From Fimenecus sp045631225 (GTDB taxonomy: Bacteria > Bacillota > Clostridia > Oscillospirales > Acutalibacteraceae): a stretch of DNA of 26,214 nt. Below are positions 15,828-23,437 of the stretch, piece after piece. The translations under genes and the position numbers were made by a program. The stretch spans positions 1 to 26,214 of the forward strand of contig JAZQUG010000048.1 of assembly GCA_045631225.1 (NCBI GenBank). Reading direction: 5' to 3'. Each line of letters starts with the position of its first letter. Position 1 is the stretch's first letter. The notes under the pieces were generated by a model, which was not told where the DNA came from, did not search any database, and worked only from the letters and a program-made list of their open reading frames with translations.

Positions 15828-18800
15828 ATGAAAAAAATAACAAAAAAAGTCATAAGTGTTATTTTAGCAATCACAATAGCTTTAACAACTGTTTTGGCTA
15901 CTGTAGCGGCATCAAATGAGTGTCCGATTGATATTGAAATAACTACAAATAAAGAAGAATATGGCACTTTGGGTAAGGCAAAGTTTGTTGTTGAAGTTAC
16001 AAATAAAAGTAATCAAACGGTAGAAAATGTCAGTGCAGAGGCTGTATTTGATGAATTAGACCCGTTTGGTTTCGGCAGCGAAATTTCAGCAGAAGATTCA
16101 GCCTTGGAACCGGGCGAAACATTAAGATTTGAATTCAAGGCATCTTTGGATGCAAAAAAAATGGAATTAAATTTTATTCAAAGAATTCTTCTTAAAATTT
16201 TGAGATGTTTCCATGGCGATATCTGCGGATTCCCGGACGAAGACTTTGATGACGGCAGAGCTATGACTTCAAATACGCACAAAGTAACATTTGGTAAGTA
16301 TGAAGTAGAACAGCTCGTTGAAGTTTGGTATGAGGCAAATGAAGAAGATGAAAAGAACATAAATATTGACAGAAGTTCGTTTGCGTACAATGAAAAAAAG
16401 AACACTTATGGGATTTATGAAGAAGCAAAGGTGATAAAGGGTACGTTGAAAAATATCACAGATGCTTGTAACATTTCTTTTGAGGTAGTGGATGAAAAAA
16501 ATACGGTTATTGATTTTGGTGATATAGATGTTGCTAAAAATTGGGAGACTACAGAGGTTGGGTTCATAACTGGTAAAAATACTTTAGTAGTTACCGTTAC
16601 ATATAAGGATGGAACAACCGCTTCAGACTCTGTTACTGCTGACTGTTATTATAATATTCATGAGGGAAAATTATCAATAGATATGACTTCGGATTCTGAT
16701 AATGATGGACTTGTGGATTACCTTGAAAATTACATAGGTACAAACAGTGCAAAAAAGGATACGGACAGTGATGGATTATCTGATTATGAAGAGGTAATGA
16801 GTATTGGTACAGATCCTTCGTTAAGTGATACAGATGAAGACGGAAAAAATGACTTTGATAGTGACGAGGATAATGATGGCTTAACGAATGGATATGAAAT
16901 ATCAATTGGCACAAAAGCAACAGAAGTTGATAGTGACGGAGACCTTATTACAGATTATGATGAAGTATTTTTGCATAAAACTAGTCCAATTAGTGAAGAT
17001 ACTGATAGGGATGGTGCAAATGATGGTTGGGAGATTATCAATGGATTTAACCCGTTAATTTATAACACCTTTTTTGAAGCAAAATCTTCCTCAACTGAAA
17101 TATCAGAAACAAACCCTGTATCAGCAAAGGTTTCTCTAAGTGTATCAGGTGAACAAGCAACGACACTTGATGTTCAGCCTGTTGGATATTTTGATAATCC
17201 TCTTTTATCAACTGCAATACCTGGATATCTAGGCACAGCGTATGACTTTTCTATTGATGGTGAATTTAGTGAAGCTATCATTACGTTTGAATATGATACA
17301 AATCTGGGTGAAATTTCCGACGAATTTCAACCAAGAATTTACTTTTTCAATGAAGAAGATGGCACATTTGAGGAACTCGAAAATCAAGTTGTTTCTGAAG
17401 GAAAAGTAAGTGTAAAGGTGACTCATTTCTCAAAATACATTCTTCTTAATAAAGTTGATTTTGATAAAGTTTGGGATACAGAAATAAAGGCGCCTGATTA
17501 CCAAGGTAGTGGTATGAATGGACTGGATATTGTTTTTGTAGTCGACTCTTCAGGCAGTATGGATTGGAATGATGAGACAAATATTAGACATCAAGTTGTA
17601 AAAAAATTTGTAGATAAATTAGGCGAAAAGGATAGGGCGGCAGTTGTTGATTTTGATAATTATTCAACAGTATATCAAAACTTTACTTCAGACCATGATT
17701 TGCTCTATTCAGCAATTGATAAAGTTAATAGTTCTGGTGGTACAAACTTGAGTAGTGGAATGAGTGCGGCAATTAACTTGTTTACAAGTAGCAGTTACAC
17801 AAGAAGTGATGCTTATAAGTATATTGTTTTCTTGACAGATGGTGACGGTTCATACAGCTCATCATATACAACATCAGCTTATAACAATGGTATTACTGTA
17901 TATACTGTGGGTTTGGGTGAAGAAGTTCAAGAATCTGTTCTTAAGCAAATCGCTGAGGGAACGGGAGGCAAGTATTATTTTGCATCAACAGCAAATGATT
18001 TGGAAGATATTTATCTTGAGATAGAGGATGAGACAATAGATTATTCAACCGACACAAATAAAGACGGTATTTCGGATTATTATACAAATCTTATATGTTC
18101 TGGCAAACTTAGATTAAGTAATGGTTCTGATGAGTTTGAGGGAATTGATTTTAACTATGATGATGAAGGTAATGTATGTGCAGATGCCGACGGAGATGGT
18201 TTGAAAAATGGTGAAGAGATTTGTATTGTTGAAAACGGAAACAGAGTATATGCCATCATGAAATCTAACCCTTTAATGGTGCATAGTGATTCCGATTTGA
18301 TTGACGATTATGATGAAGTTCGAAATGGTAGTAATCCTCTTGTGTATCAAGCATCTTCATCAACTGTAAATGCACTTTGTAATAATAATGGTTATAATTA
18401 CGAAAGTGCAATTGATGATTATGAAAATAATTGGCTGTTCCATGCAGACACTGAATTCCTTGCCGCAATATATGGCGTTTGGAATAAAGATGAACTTTAC
18501 AGAGATTTGCTAATTGATTATTTCGCAAATTATGGCGAATCTACATATATCAAAAGTCTCGAAACAGAAGCTACAAAAAAATATATGGTAGAGTCACTGG
18601 CAAGTGTAGTTTCAAATATCAAAAAGTATTGGGCATCTCCTAGAGGTGAAATTAGTAAAATTTGTAAGCTTATTAGCCAAATTAATGGTACCGCAGATTA
18701 TGAAACAATAAGAACTATTATGTATTCCTCATACACTGAAACGGTAGTTGAAATTTTTGAAATGAATCCTCAATTAGGAACTTTCTCATTTACCTCATAT

Positions 18801-19529
18801 ACTGTTTCGAAAGAAACAACAGTTCTTGTTAATCTTACAAATGTTAGTAAAGGCATTGATAAGGTTTCAAAAGGACTTAGCTATGCAGCATACGGGTTAG
18901 ATGTTGCCGACACAATTACTAAATTTGCTAAAGTTAGTGCAAATATGGAAGCATTTGACCAAAATGCTGATATATTAAGAAAAATGGCAAATGAATCAAC
19001 AAACGACCACGCGAGAAATGCAGCAAATTCAGTTTTAAACTCGCTTGGTGGAAGTATGGGCACGGAAATATTAAAAGCAGTTGGTTCAGATGTCATATTA
19101 GATATCGCCGCAAATGAACTTATCGGATTTATCGCAAAAAAGAATGTTTATGTTTTAGCTTTTGTCGTTATTCGAGACGGATTGAATCTCTTAACGGGCA
19201 TAAAAACCGATTTGCAACAGCAATATCGAATGGATTTATATTCAAAACTCTCTGATGCAATTATATTGTTAGTTAAAGGCGTTACATATAATGACGGTAC
19301 ATATGTTTATATTTACAACGACGATATTAATGACTTCACAAGACTAATGACAAATCTAGCTCAAGTAAGAATATTAGGAGAAAAAATGTATTGTGATTGG
19401 CAAGAAAATGATGGAGTTTTAGGATGGTTCACTGATAATAGCGATGTAGAGGCTCTTATTGCAGAACAAGTAAAAAGCATTAAAAATCTTGCAATTGCTC
19501 TTAATTTAACATTATCCCCATCACTTTGA
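15828..19529 (+). CDS. Large secreted vWA protein with calcium-binding repeats
   Basis: A 1233-residue secreted protein with signal peptide (1-28). In order: a CARDB-like beta-domain (about 30-110); an amphipathic segment NFIQRILLKILRCFHGDICG (115-134); a second beta region (to about 285); thrombospondin type-3-like calcium repeats (about 285-410, DSDNDGLVDYLE, DTDSDGLSDYEE, DEDNDGLTNGYE); a beta-domain (about 415-545); a von Willebrand A domain (about 565-735) with MIDAS residues in D573-S-S-G-S577 and D671; more calcium repeats (about 745-860); and a C-terminal region of about 360 residues, helix-rich with hydrophobic stretches (GSMGTEILKAVGSDVILDIA, VYVLAFVVIRDGLNLLTG), that I do not recognise. 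There is no LPxTG. A metal-dependent adhesion role is inferred from the vWA and calcium repeats. AAAGGGA stands before ATG 15828. Confidence 0.88.
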   Translation: MKKITKKVISVILAITIALTTVLATVAASNECPIDIEITTNKEEYGTLGKAKFVVEVTNKSNQTVENVSAEAVFDELDPFGFGSEISAEDSALEPGETLRFEFKASLDAKKMELNFIQRILLKILRCFHGDICGFPDEDFDDGRAMTSNTHKVTFGKYEVEQLVEVWYEANEEDEKNINIDRSSFAYNEKKNTYGIYEEAKVIKGTLKNITDACNISFEVVDEKNTVIDFGDIDVAKNWETTEVGFITGKNTLVVTVTYKDGTTASDSVTADCYYNIHEGKLSIDMTSDSDNDGLVDYLENYIGTNSAKKDTDSDGLSDYEEVMSIGTDPSLSDTDEDGKNDFDSDEDNDGLTNGYEISIGTKATEVDSDGDLITDYDEVFLHKTSPISEDTDRDGANDGWEIINGFNPLIYNTFFEAKSSSTEISETNPVSAKVSLSVSGEQATTLDVQPVGYFDNPLLSTAIPGYLGTAYDFSIDGEFSEAIITFEYDTNLGEISDEFQPRIYFFNEEDGTFEELENQVVSEGKVSVKVTHFSKYILLNKVDFDKVWDTEIKAPDYQGSGMNGLDIVFVVDSSGSMDWNDETNIRHQVVKKFVDKLGEKDRAAVVDFDNYSTVYQNFTSDHDLLYSAIDKVNSSGGTNLSSGMSAAINLFTSSSYTRSDAYKYIVFLTDGDGSYSSSYTTSAYNNGITVYTVGLGEEVQESVLKQIAEGTGGKYYFASTANDLEDIYLEIEDETIDYSTDTNKDGISDYYTNLICSGKLRLSNGSDEFEGIDFNYDDEGNVCADADGDGLKNGEEICIVENGNRVYAIMKSNPLMVHSDSDLIDDYDEVRNGSNPLVYQASSSTVNALCNNNGYNYESAIDDYENNWLFHADTEFLAAIYGVWNKDELYRDLLIDYFANYGESTYIKSLETEATKKYMVESLASVVSNIKKYWASPRGEISKICKLISQINGTADYETIRTIMYSSYTETVVEIFEMNPQLGTFSFTSYTVSKETTVLVNLTNVSKGIDKVSKGLSYAAYGLDVADTITKFAKVSANMEAFDQNADILRKMANESTNDHARNAANSVLNSLGGSMGTEILKAVGSDVILDIAANELIGFIAKKNVYVLAFVVIRDGLNLLTGIKTDLQQQYRMDLYSKLSDAIILLVKGVTYNDGTYVYIYNDDINDFTRLMTNLAQVRILGEKMYCDWQENDGVLGWFTDNSDVEALIAEQVKSIKNLAIALNLTLSPSL

Positions 19530-19540
19530 GTTGACAGATT

Positions 19541-19912
19541 ATGATAATATTTATATTATTTATTCTTATCAGTTATTTAATATACGACACTGGAGTTGCA
19601 GTTTTTAAAAGAAAAACTTATTCTCCCGTTATTGCAGTTTGCATAGCAACTAACGAAGCATGGATTCACACCGAAGATTCATCGAGCTATGGAAAAAAAG
19701 GTACTTTTAGATATACTTATAATGGAAATATATATGAACAATCTGAAATAGGGTATCCTTCAACGCGAAAACTTAAGGTGAATCAAAAGAGAATAATCTA
19801 TGTTAATCCTAAGAATCCAAATGAGTTTATATCAAAAGATAATATAACACGAATATTAATTGTTGATATATTATTTGTTTTTATTCTTTTAATTGCTGTA
19901 TTGATTGTTTGA
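19541..19912 (+). CDS. Small two-TM membrane protein, DUF3592-like
   Basis: A 123-residue protein with an N-terminal transmembrane helix (IIFILFILISYLIYDTGVAV), a beta-rich middle (GTFRYTYNGNIYEQS, IIYVNPKNPNEFIS) and a C-terminal helix (ILIVDILFVFILLIAVLIV). The middle matches the pattern of DUF3592 proteins, whose function is unknown. It starts 11 nt after the vWA gene and shares its terminator, so the two are co-transcribed. A helper or anchor role for the vWA protein is inferred only from this linkage. Confidence 0.75.
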   Translation: MIIFILFILISYLIYDTGVAVFKRKTYSPVIAVCIATNEAWIHTEDSSSYGKKGTFRYTYNGNIYEQSEIGYPSTRKLKVNQKRIIYVNPKNPNEFISKDNITRILIVDILFVFILLIAVLIV

Positions 19913-19934
19913 ATAAAAAGCCTATCTTATAATA

Positions 19935-19975
19935 AAACTCCCGCTAAGTATGAACTATCCTTAGTGGGAGTTTCT
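19935..19975 (+). terminator. Terminator after the vWA two-gene unit
   Basis: AAACTCCCGCTAAG (19935-19948) pairs with CTTAGTGGGAGTTT (19960-19973), 14 bp with one G.T pair; the T-run is short, but A-rich flanking sequence on the left completes a usable terminator. Confidence 0.75.
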
Positions 19976-20040
19976 ATGATAAAGGAAGACAGGGAAGGTG
20001 TGGAAATCTTCTCTGCTTTTTGTGTGTTATTAAGTTTTTT

Positions 20041-20190
20041 TGAGATTCTTCGTCATTTCATTCCTCAGAATGACTACTCCCTCAGTCTGCTTTGAAGACA
20101 GCTCCCTAGGGGAGGGTGCGAAAGCAGGCGTGAATGAATCCCTCCGGCAAAACCTACGGTTTTGCCACCCCCCCCTTTTTTTTTATCAAA
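20041..20190 (+). repeat. Composite intergenic repeat element
   Basis: The stretch 19976-20218 has no credible gene. It contains GAGATTCTTCGTCATTTCAT with CCTCAGAATGACT (20041-20074) and then a GC-rich block beginning CTCCCTCAGTCTGCTTTGAA and AGACAGCTCCCTAGGGGAGG, ending in a perfect 9-bp hairpin GGCAAAACC/GGTTTTGCC (20146-20166, loop TAC) and a C8T9 run (20168-20184). Both halves resemble dispersed palindromic intergenic repeats of Oscillospirales genomes, known to me by appearance only. The composition differs sharply from the surroundings. Confidence 0.65.
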
Positions 20191-20218
20191 GAAGGCTGTG
20201 CCACTACGCGAGTTTTTG

Positions 20219-20746
20219 CTATTTCTCTGCTGTTTTATGTGCTTTTTTCAGGGTGTTTGATAATGGGATAATCAGAAATCCAAGAGCGAAATTACCTATT
20301 CCGTGGAACAGGTCAAAATAGAGTCCTGCACCAATCCAAGCTAACATTCCTTTGAAATCAAGACCGTACATGAGTGCTTGTGCAGGTGCATAAAGTACTC
20401 CATAACAAAGTCCGTGGATTGCACAGACAACTGCATAGACGGGAATTGCAATTTTATTGCTCATTTTCTTAGGTAGTAACATTGTAACAGCCCAAAGAAT
20501 TGTCCATATATAAAGATACGGAATCCACCAAAGTCCAAATCCATTGAAAAGTCCCATCAAAAGCACAAACACATAAATAGGGACAAGTGCTTTTTTGCGA
20601 TATGTGATGGTGTAAGTCATTGTGAGCATTCCGATAAAATGAATATTTGGTAATGCATCCGTAATATACTTGGAAATGAACATTATGACACCCAGCAGGG
20701 CGAAAACAACCAGGTCAACTAACTGTTGATATTTCTGATTTTTCAT
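20219..20746 (-). CDS. ECF transporter S component, cobalamin-regulated
   Basis: A 175-residue integral membrane protein with about six helices, basic ends and the fold pattern of ECF-type substrate-binding (S) components: LVDLVVFALLGVIMFISKYI, FIGMLTMTYTITYRKKALVP, a Trp-rich loop FGLWWIPYLYIW and GLYFDLFHGIGNFALGFLI. Its start overlaps the stop of the DUF4430 gene by 1 nt (TAATG), and both lie under a cobalamin riboswitch, so the likely substrate is a corrinoid or a B12 precursor such as alpha-ribazole or dimethylbenzimidazole. No energising EcfA/A'/T genes are here, so it would use a shared module, as in group II systems. The substrate is inferred from regulation, not from residues. Confidence 0.85.
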   Translation of the reverse strand: MKNQKYQQLVDLVVFALLGVIMFISKYITDALPNIHFIGMLTMTYTITYRKKALVPIYVFVLLMGLFNGFGLWWIPYLYIWTILWAVTMLLPKKMSNKIAIPVYAVVCAIHGLCYGVLYAPAQALMYGLDFKGMLAWIGAGLYFDLFHGIGNFALGFLIIPLSNTLKKAHKTAEK

Positions 20747-21180
20747 TATGCTTTAGTTGCCACGAATGAATACACTTCACCATCTTTAATCGGTGTTGTA
20801 TCAACACCCGTCATAGCGTATTCACCGTTGATGTTGAATGCCCAATATGCACCGTCTTTGTTATAGTCATATCTCTGACCGTCAACTGTATCAACCATAA
20901 GACCGTACTGACCTTTTTCACCTGAAATAAGTCCTTCATTGACAAGTGCCTCACCAACAGTTTTTTCTGTGTCGTATTTGACTTCAAATTCCTTTTTTGT
21001 GCCGTCAAGGTCTGTTACCTCAAAGACAAAGGATTTTTCCACATTTTCCTGTTGATTTTGTGTTGTTTCAGGATTTTCCTGAATTTCTTTTTGTCCGCAA
21101 CCTGCAAAAGTGAGTACCATAGCCGCAATAAGTACCAATGAAAGAGCAGAACGGAAATGATTTTTAATAATTTCTTTCAT
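20746..21180 (-). CDS. DUF4430 lipoprotein, probable corrinoid-binding
   Basis: A 144-residue surface lipoprotein. The signal peptide ends in the lipobox TFAGC with lipidated C28; a Gln/Glu-rich linker follows (about 30-48) and then a DUF4430 domain (about 50-142: VGEALVNEGLI, DYNKDGAYWAFNINGEYAM, GVDTTPIKDGEVYSF). DUF4430 is related to the beta-domain of intrinsic factor and transcobalamin, which contacts cobalamin. The gene is the first after the riboswitch, with AAGGAGCG (minus, 21195-21188) 7 nt before ATG 21180. It probably captures a corrinoid outside the cell and passes it to the adjoining S component; binding has to be inferred from family and regulation. Confidence 0.85.
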   Translation of the reverse strand: MKEIIKNHFRSALSLVLIAAMVLTFAGCGQKEIQENPETTQNQQENVEKSFVFEVTDLDGTKKEFEVKYDTEKTVGEALVNEGLISGEKGQYGLMVDTVDGQRYDYNKDGAYWAFNINGEYAMTGVDTTPIKDGEVYSFVATKA

Positions 21181-21187
21181 ATTGTTT

Positions 21188-21415
21188 CGCTCCTTATAGG
21201 ATATTTTATTTTTATAAAGGCTTTTCCATATACCGGTTATCGCAGCAAAGAAAATTTCAATACCGGGTATTCCGACTTGCAGATTATAGATTTTTCACCT
21301 TCTCAAACATAATGTTCAATGGTTTTCTCCTTTTGCGGCAAGGAGCGAAAAGCCTTTTTCTGCTTACGGCGACGGACTCGTTCAGGAGTTTCACCTGATT
21401 CCTCGACATATTGAA
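21188..21415 (-). promoter_or_regulatory. Cobalamin riboswitch with Shine-Dalgarno control
   Basis: On the minus strand the aptamer closes with TTCAATA (21415-21409) and TATTGAA (21262-21256). Inside are the conserved B12-box-type segments GAATCAGGTGAAACTCCTGA and GTCCGTCGCCGTAAGCAG, and near the end AGTCGGAATACCCGG. The expression platform has no terminator. CGCTCCTT (minus, 21347-21340) in the aptamer is an exact complement of the ribosome site AAGGAGCG (21195-21188), which points to control of translation. Confidence 0.88.
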
Positions 21416-21429
21416 CCCTTACGGAGAAA

Positions 21430-21458
21430 ATTTTAGCATAAAAGAAAAACAAAATCAA
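21430..21458 (-). promoter_or_regulatory. Promoter of the cobalamin-regulated operon
   Basis: On the minus strand, TTGATT (21458-21453), 17-bp spacer, TAAAAT (21435-21430), just upstream of the aptamer. Confidence 0.7.
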
Positions 21459-21459
21459 C

Positions 21460-21488
21460 TTGATTTATGACACAAATAATATTAAAAT
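21460..21488 (+). promoter_or_regulatory. Promoter of the GDPD-like gene
   Basis: TTGATT (21460-21465), 17-bp spacer, TAAAAT (21483-21488). It is a near mirror image of the divergent promoter, the -35 boxes being 1 bp apart. Confidence 0.7.
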
Positions 21489-21507
21489 ATGGTCAGGAAG
21501 TAGGTCG

Positions 21508-22182
21508 ATGAAAATGAATAAATACACAAAATTACCAAAAGATTTTACATTTACAGCCCATACAGGTTGTATGGGAACCGTACAGAACAGCTTAGAGTCA
21601 ATTAAAGCCGGTGCAGAAAGCGGAGCACCTGTTGTGGAATTTGATTTGCGGTTTGCAAATGACGGTGAGCCTGTATTATCTCACGACGAACCTGTCGGTG
21701 GAGAGGTTACTCTCGATAAAGCATTTGAATATGTTTCACAATTTGACAATATTAAAGTGAACGTAGATATAAAAACCTGCGATGCTCTCGGGAAGGTTTA
21801 TCCGTTGGCTGAAAAATACGGTATCGAAAAAAGAATTTTCTATACAGGCGTTCATGAAGGCTTTGTGGAATCAGTGAAAAAGGATAGTCCGGAAGTTCCA
21901 TATTACCTTAATTTTAAGGTGAAATGGTGGAGAAAGAACAACGAAAAGTACATTCTTTCAGTTGTTGACAAGGTAAAACAGGCAGGTGCTGTGGGAATAA
22001 ACTTCAAGTACACAGGTGCATCAGAAAAGCTTGTAAAGATTTTCCACGAAAAAGGTCTTTTAGTGTCAATCTGGACTGTTGATGACGAAAAAAATATGCA
22101 TAAAATTTTGTCATTTGCTCCTGATAATATTACAACTCGTCATCCTGATGAACTGAGCAGAATTGTAAAGGGAATTAAGTAA
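21508..22182 (+). CDS. Glycerophosphodiester phosphodiesterase-like protein
   Basis: A 224-residue cytoplasmic TIM-barrel of the GDPD family, which hydrolyses glycerophosphodiesters to glycerol 3-phosphate and an alcohol. Catalytic H18 and H59 and metal ligands E44 and D46 are present (EFDLRFANDGEPVLSHDEP). The first motif reads AHTGCMGTVQNS, so the usual Arg of AHRG is T19 and the Glu of PEN is Q26. A related family or altered substrate is therefore possible. The barrel closes with LLVSIWTVDDEKNMHKIL and ITTRHPDEL. ATG 21508 is preferred to an upstream start at 21460 because AGGA (21495-21498) is well placed and 21460 lies in the promoter. It is a single gene. Confidence 0.82.
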   Translation: MKMNKYTKLPKDFTFTAHTGCMGTVQNSLESIKAGAESGAPVVEFDLRFANDGEPVLSHDEPVGGEVTLDKAFEYVSQFDNIKVNVDIKTCDALGKVYPLAEKYGIEKRIFYTGVHEGFVESVKKDSPEVPYYLNFKVKWWRKNNEKYILSVVDKVKQAGAVGINFKYTGASEKLVKIFHEKGLLVSIWTVDDEKNMHKILSFAPDNITTRHPDELSRIVKGIK

Positions 22183-22192
22183 AAATTTTTAT

Positions 22193-22202
22193 GGAAATTT
22201 CC
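22193..22202 (+). promoter_or_regulatory. Palindrome upstream of the pot promoter
   Basis: GGAAATTTCC is a perfect 10-bp palindrome flanked by AATTTTT (22184-22190) and AAAAATT (22203-22209), 8 bp before the -35 box. It may be an operator, or a weak end signal for the preceding gene. Confidence 0.4.
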
Positions 22203-22210
22203 AAAAATTA

Positions 22211-22239
22211 TTGACTTTTTGTCGATTTAAGATTATATT
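22211..22239 (+). promoter_or_regulatory. Promoter of potABCD
   Basis: TTGACT (22211-22216) and TATATT (22234-22239) with a 17-bp spacer; predicted start of RNA near 22246. Confidence 0.75.
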
Positions 22240-22255
22240 TAATTCATACCAAATA

Positions 22256-22304
22256 GGAACGGCTTTATAGGCCGTTCCAACTATATCTATCGGTTGGAAA
22301 GGGG
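22256..22304 (+). promoter_or_regulatory. potA leader with two competing hairpins
   Basis: Hairpin A pairs GGAACGGC (22256-22263) with GCCGTTCC (22271-22278). Hairpin B pairs TTCCAAC (22275-22281) with GTTGGAA (22293-22299). They share 22275-22278, and B takes in the start of the ribosome site AAAGGGG (22298-22304). No T-run follows A, so this is not a terminator. Confidence 0.5.
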
Positions 22305-22312
22305 CTGCATAA

Positions 22313-23437
22313 TTGAAAAACAATCCAGTTATTATCGACCTCAAAAACATAAGCGTCAGCTATGGCGACCATAAAATTCTCGATAACATTAACCTTTATA
22401 TCCGCGACGGTGAGTTTATCACTTTGCTCGGACCTTCAGGCTGTGGTAAAACAACAACCCTGCGTATTATTGCGGGTTTTTTACAACAGGATTCCGGTGA
22501 TGTTATTTTCGAAGGAAAAAATATCAATGGTGTTCCTGCATATAAGCGTCAGGTGAACACCGTTTTTCAGCGTTATGCCCTTTTTCCGCATCTGAATGTA
22601 TATGAAAATATTGCATTTGGTCTTCGTCAGAAGAAATGGAAGGAAAAGGATATTAAAGAAAAAGTAAGTGAAATGCTTACTCTTGTAAATTTAAAGGGCT
22701 TTGGTCCTCGTAATATCGATTCGCTTTCAGGTGGTCAGCAGCAGCGTGTCGCTATTGCCCGTGCACTTGCTGTGAATCCTCGTGTTGTGCTTCTTGATGA
22801 GCCTTTGGGTGCTCTTGACCTTAAGCTTCGTAAGGATATGCAGATTGAACTTAAGAATATCCAGCAGAAGCTCGGTATTACATTTATCTATGTTACCCAT
22901 GACCAGGAAGAGGCTCTTTCTATGTCAGATACAGTTGTTGTTATGAATGAAGGTGTTATTCAGCAGATTGGTACACCACTTGACATTTATAACGAGCCTA
23001 AAAATGCCTTTGTTGCTGACTTTATCGGTGAAAGTAACATTCTTGACGGCATTATGAAAGAGGATTTTACTGTAGAATTCAATAACATTAAATTCCAGTG
23101 TGTTGACAAGGGCTTTAAACATAATGAGCCTGTTGACGTTGTTATCCGTCCTGAGGATATTGACGTTGTTGAGCCTGATAAGGGTATGCTTCAGGGTACT
23201 GTTACTTCAGTTACATTCAAGGGCGTTCATTATGAGATTATTGTTGACATTGATAATTTCAAATGGATGATTCAGACAACAGATAAAAGTGAAGTTGGAG
23301 ATGTTATCGGTATCTCTATCGATCCTGACGAAATGCATGTTATGAAGAAATCACAGTATTCAGGTCTTTACGGTGACTACAGTTCATTCAGTGATGAATT
23401 TGATGAGCTTTCTCAGATTCAGGTGGGTGAGGAATAA
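22313..23437 (+). CDS. potA: Spermidine/putrescine ABC transporter ATP-binding protein PotA
   Basis: A 374-residue ATPase of the polyamine importer. Nucleotide-binding motifs: Walker A GPSGCGKTT (40-48), Q-loop FQRYALFPH, signature LSGGQ (138-142), Walker B VVLLDE (158-163), and H196 of the H-loop in THDQEEA. The C-terminal TOBE regulatory domain starts at about residue 235 (IGESNILDG, VIRPEDIDV). The start is TTG 22313, 8 nt after GGAAAGGGG; no ATG is near. The stop overlaps the potB start by 1 nt (TAATG). It is first in the potABCD operon. Confidence 0.95.
   Translation: MKNNPVIIDLKNISVSYGDHKILDNINLYIRDGEFITLLGPSGCGKTTTLRIIAGFLQQDSGDVIFEGKNINGVPAYKRQVNTVFQRYALFPHLNVYENIAFGLRQKKWKEKDIKEKVSEMLTLVNLKGFGPRNIDSLSGGQQQRVAIARALAVNPRVVLLDEPLGALDLKLRKDMQIELKNIQQKLGITFIYVTHDQEEALSMSDTVVVMNEGVIQQIGTPLDIYNEPKNAFVADFIGESNILDGIMKEDFTVEFNNIKFQCVDKGFKHNEPVDVVIRPEDIDVVEPDKGMLQGTVTSVTFKGVHYEIIVDIDNFKWMIQTTDKSEVGDVIGISIDPDEMHVMKKSQYSGLYGDYSSFSDEFDELSQIQVGEE

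Noticed and set aside
20146..20184. GGCAAAACC hairpin followed by C8T9 as a terminator for the vWA unit
   Set aside because: The T-run does not directly follow the stem, and a good terminator is already present at 19935-19975. It fits better as the end of the repeat element.
20040..20321. Plus-strand frame of 93 codons across the intergenic repeat
   Set aside because: It runs through the repeat and into the 3' end of the antisense ECF gene, and includes a homopolymer tract; no ribosome site.
22256..22278. Hairpin in the pot leader as an intrinsic terminator
   Set aside because: No T-run follows the stem; the next bases are AACTATATC.
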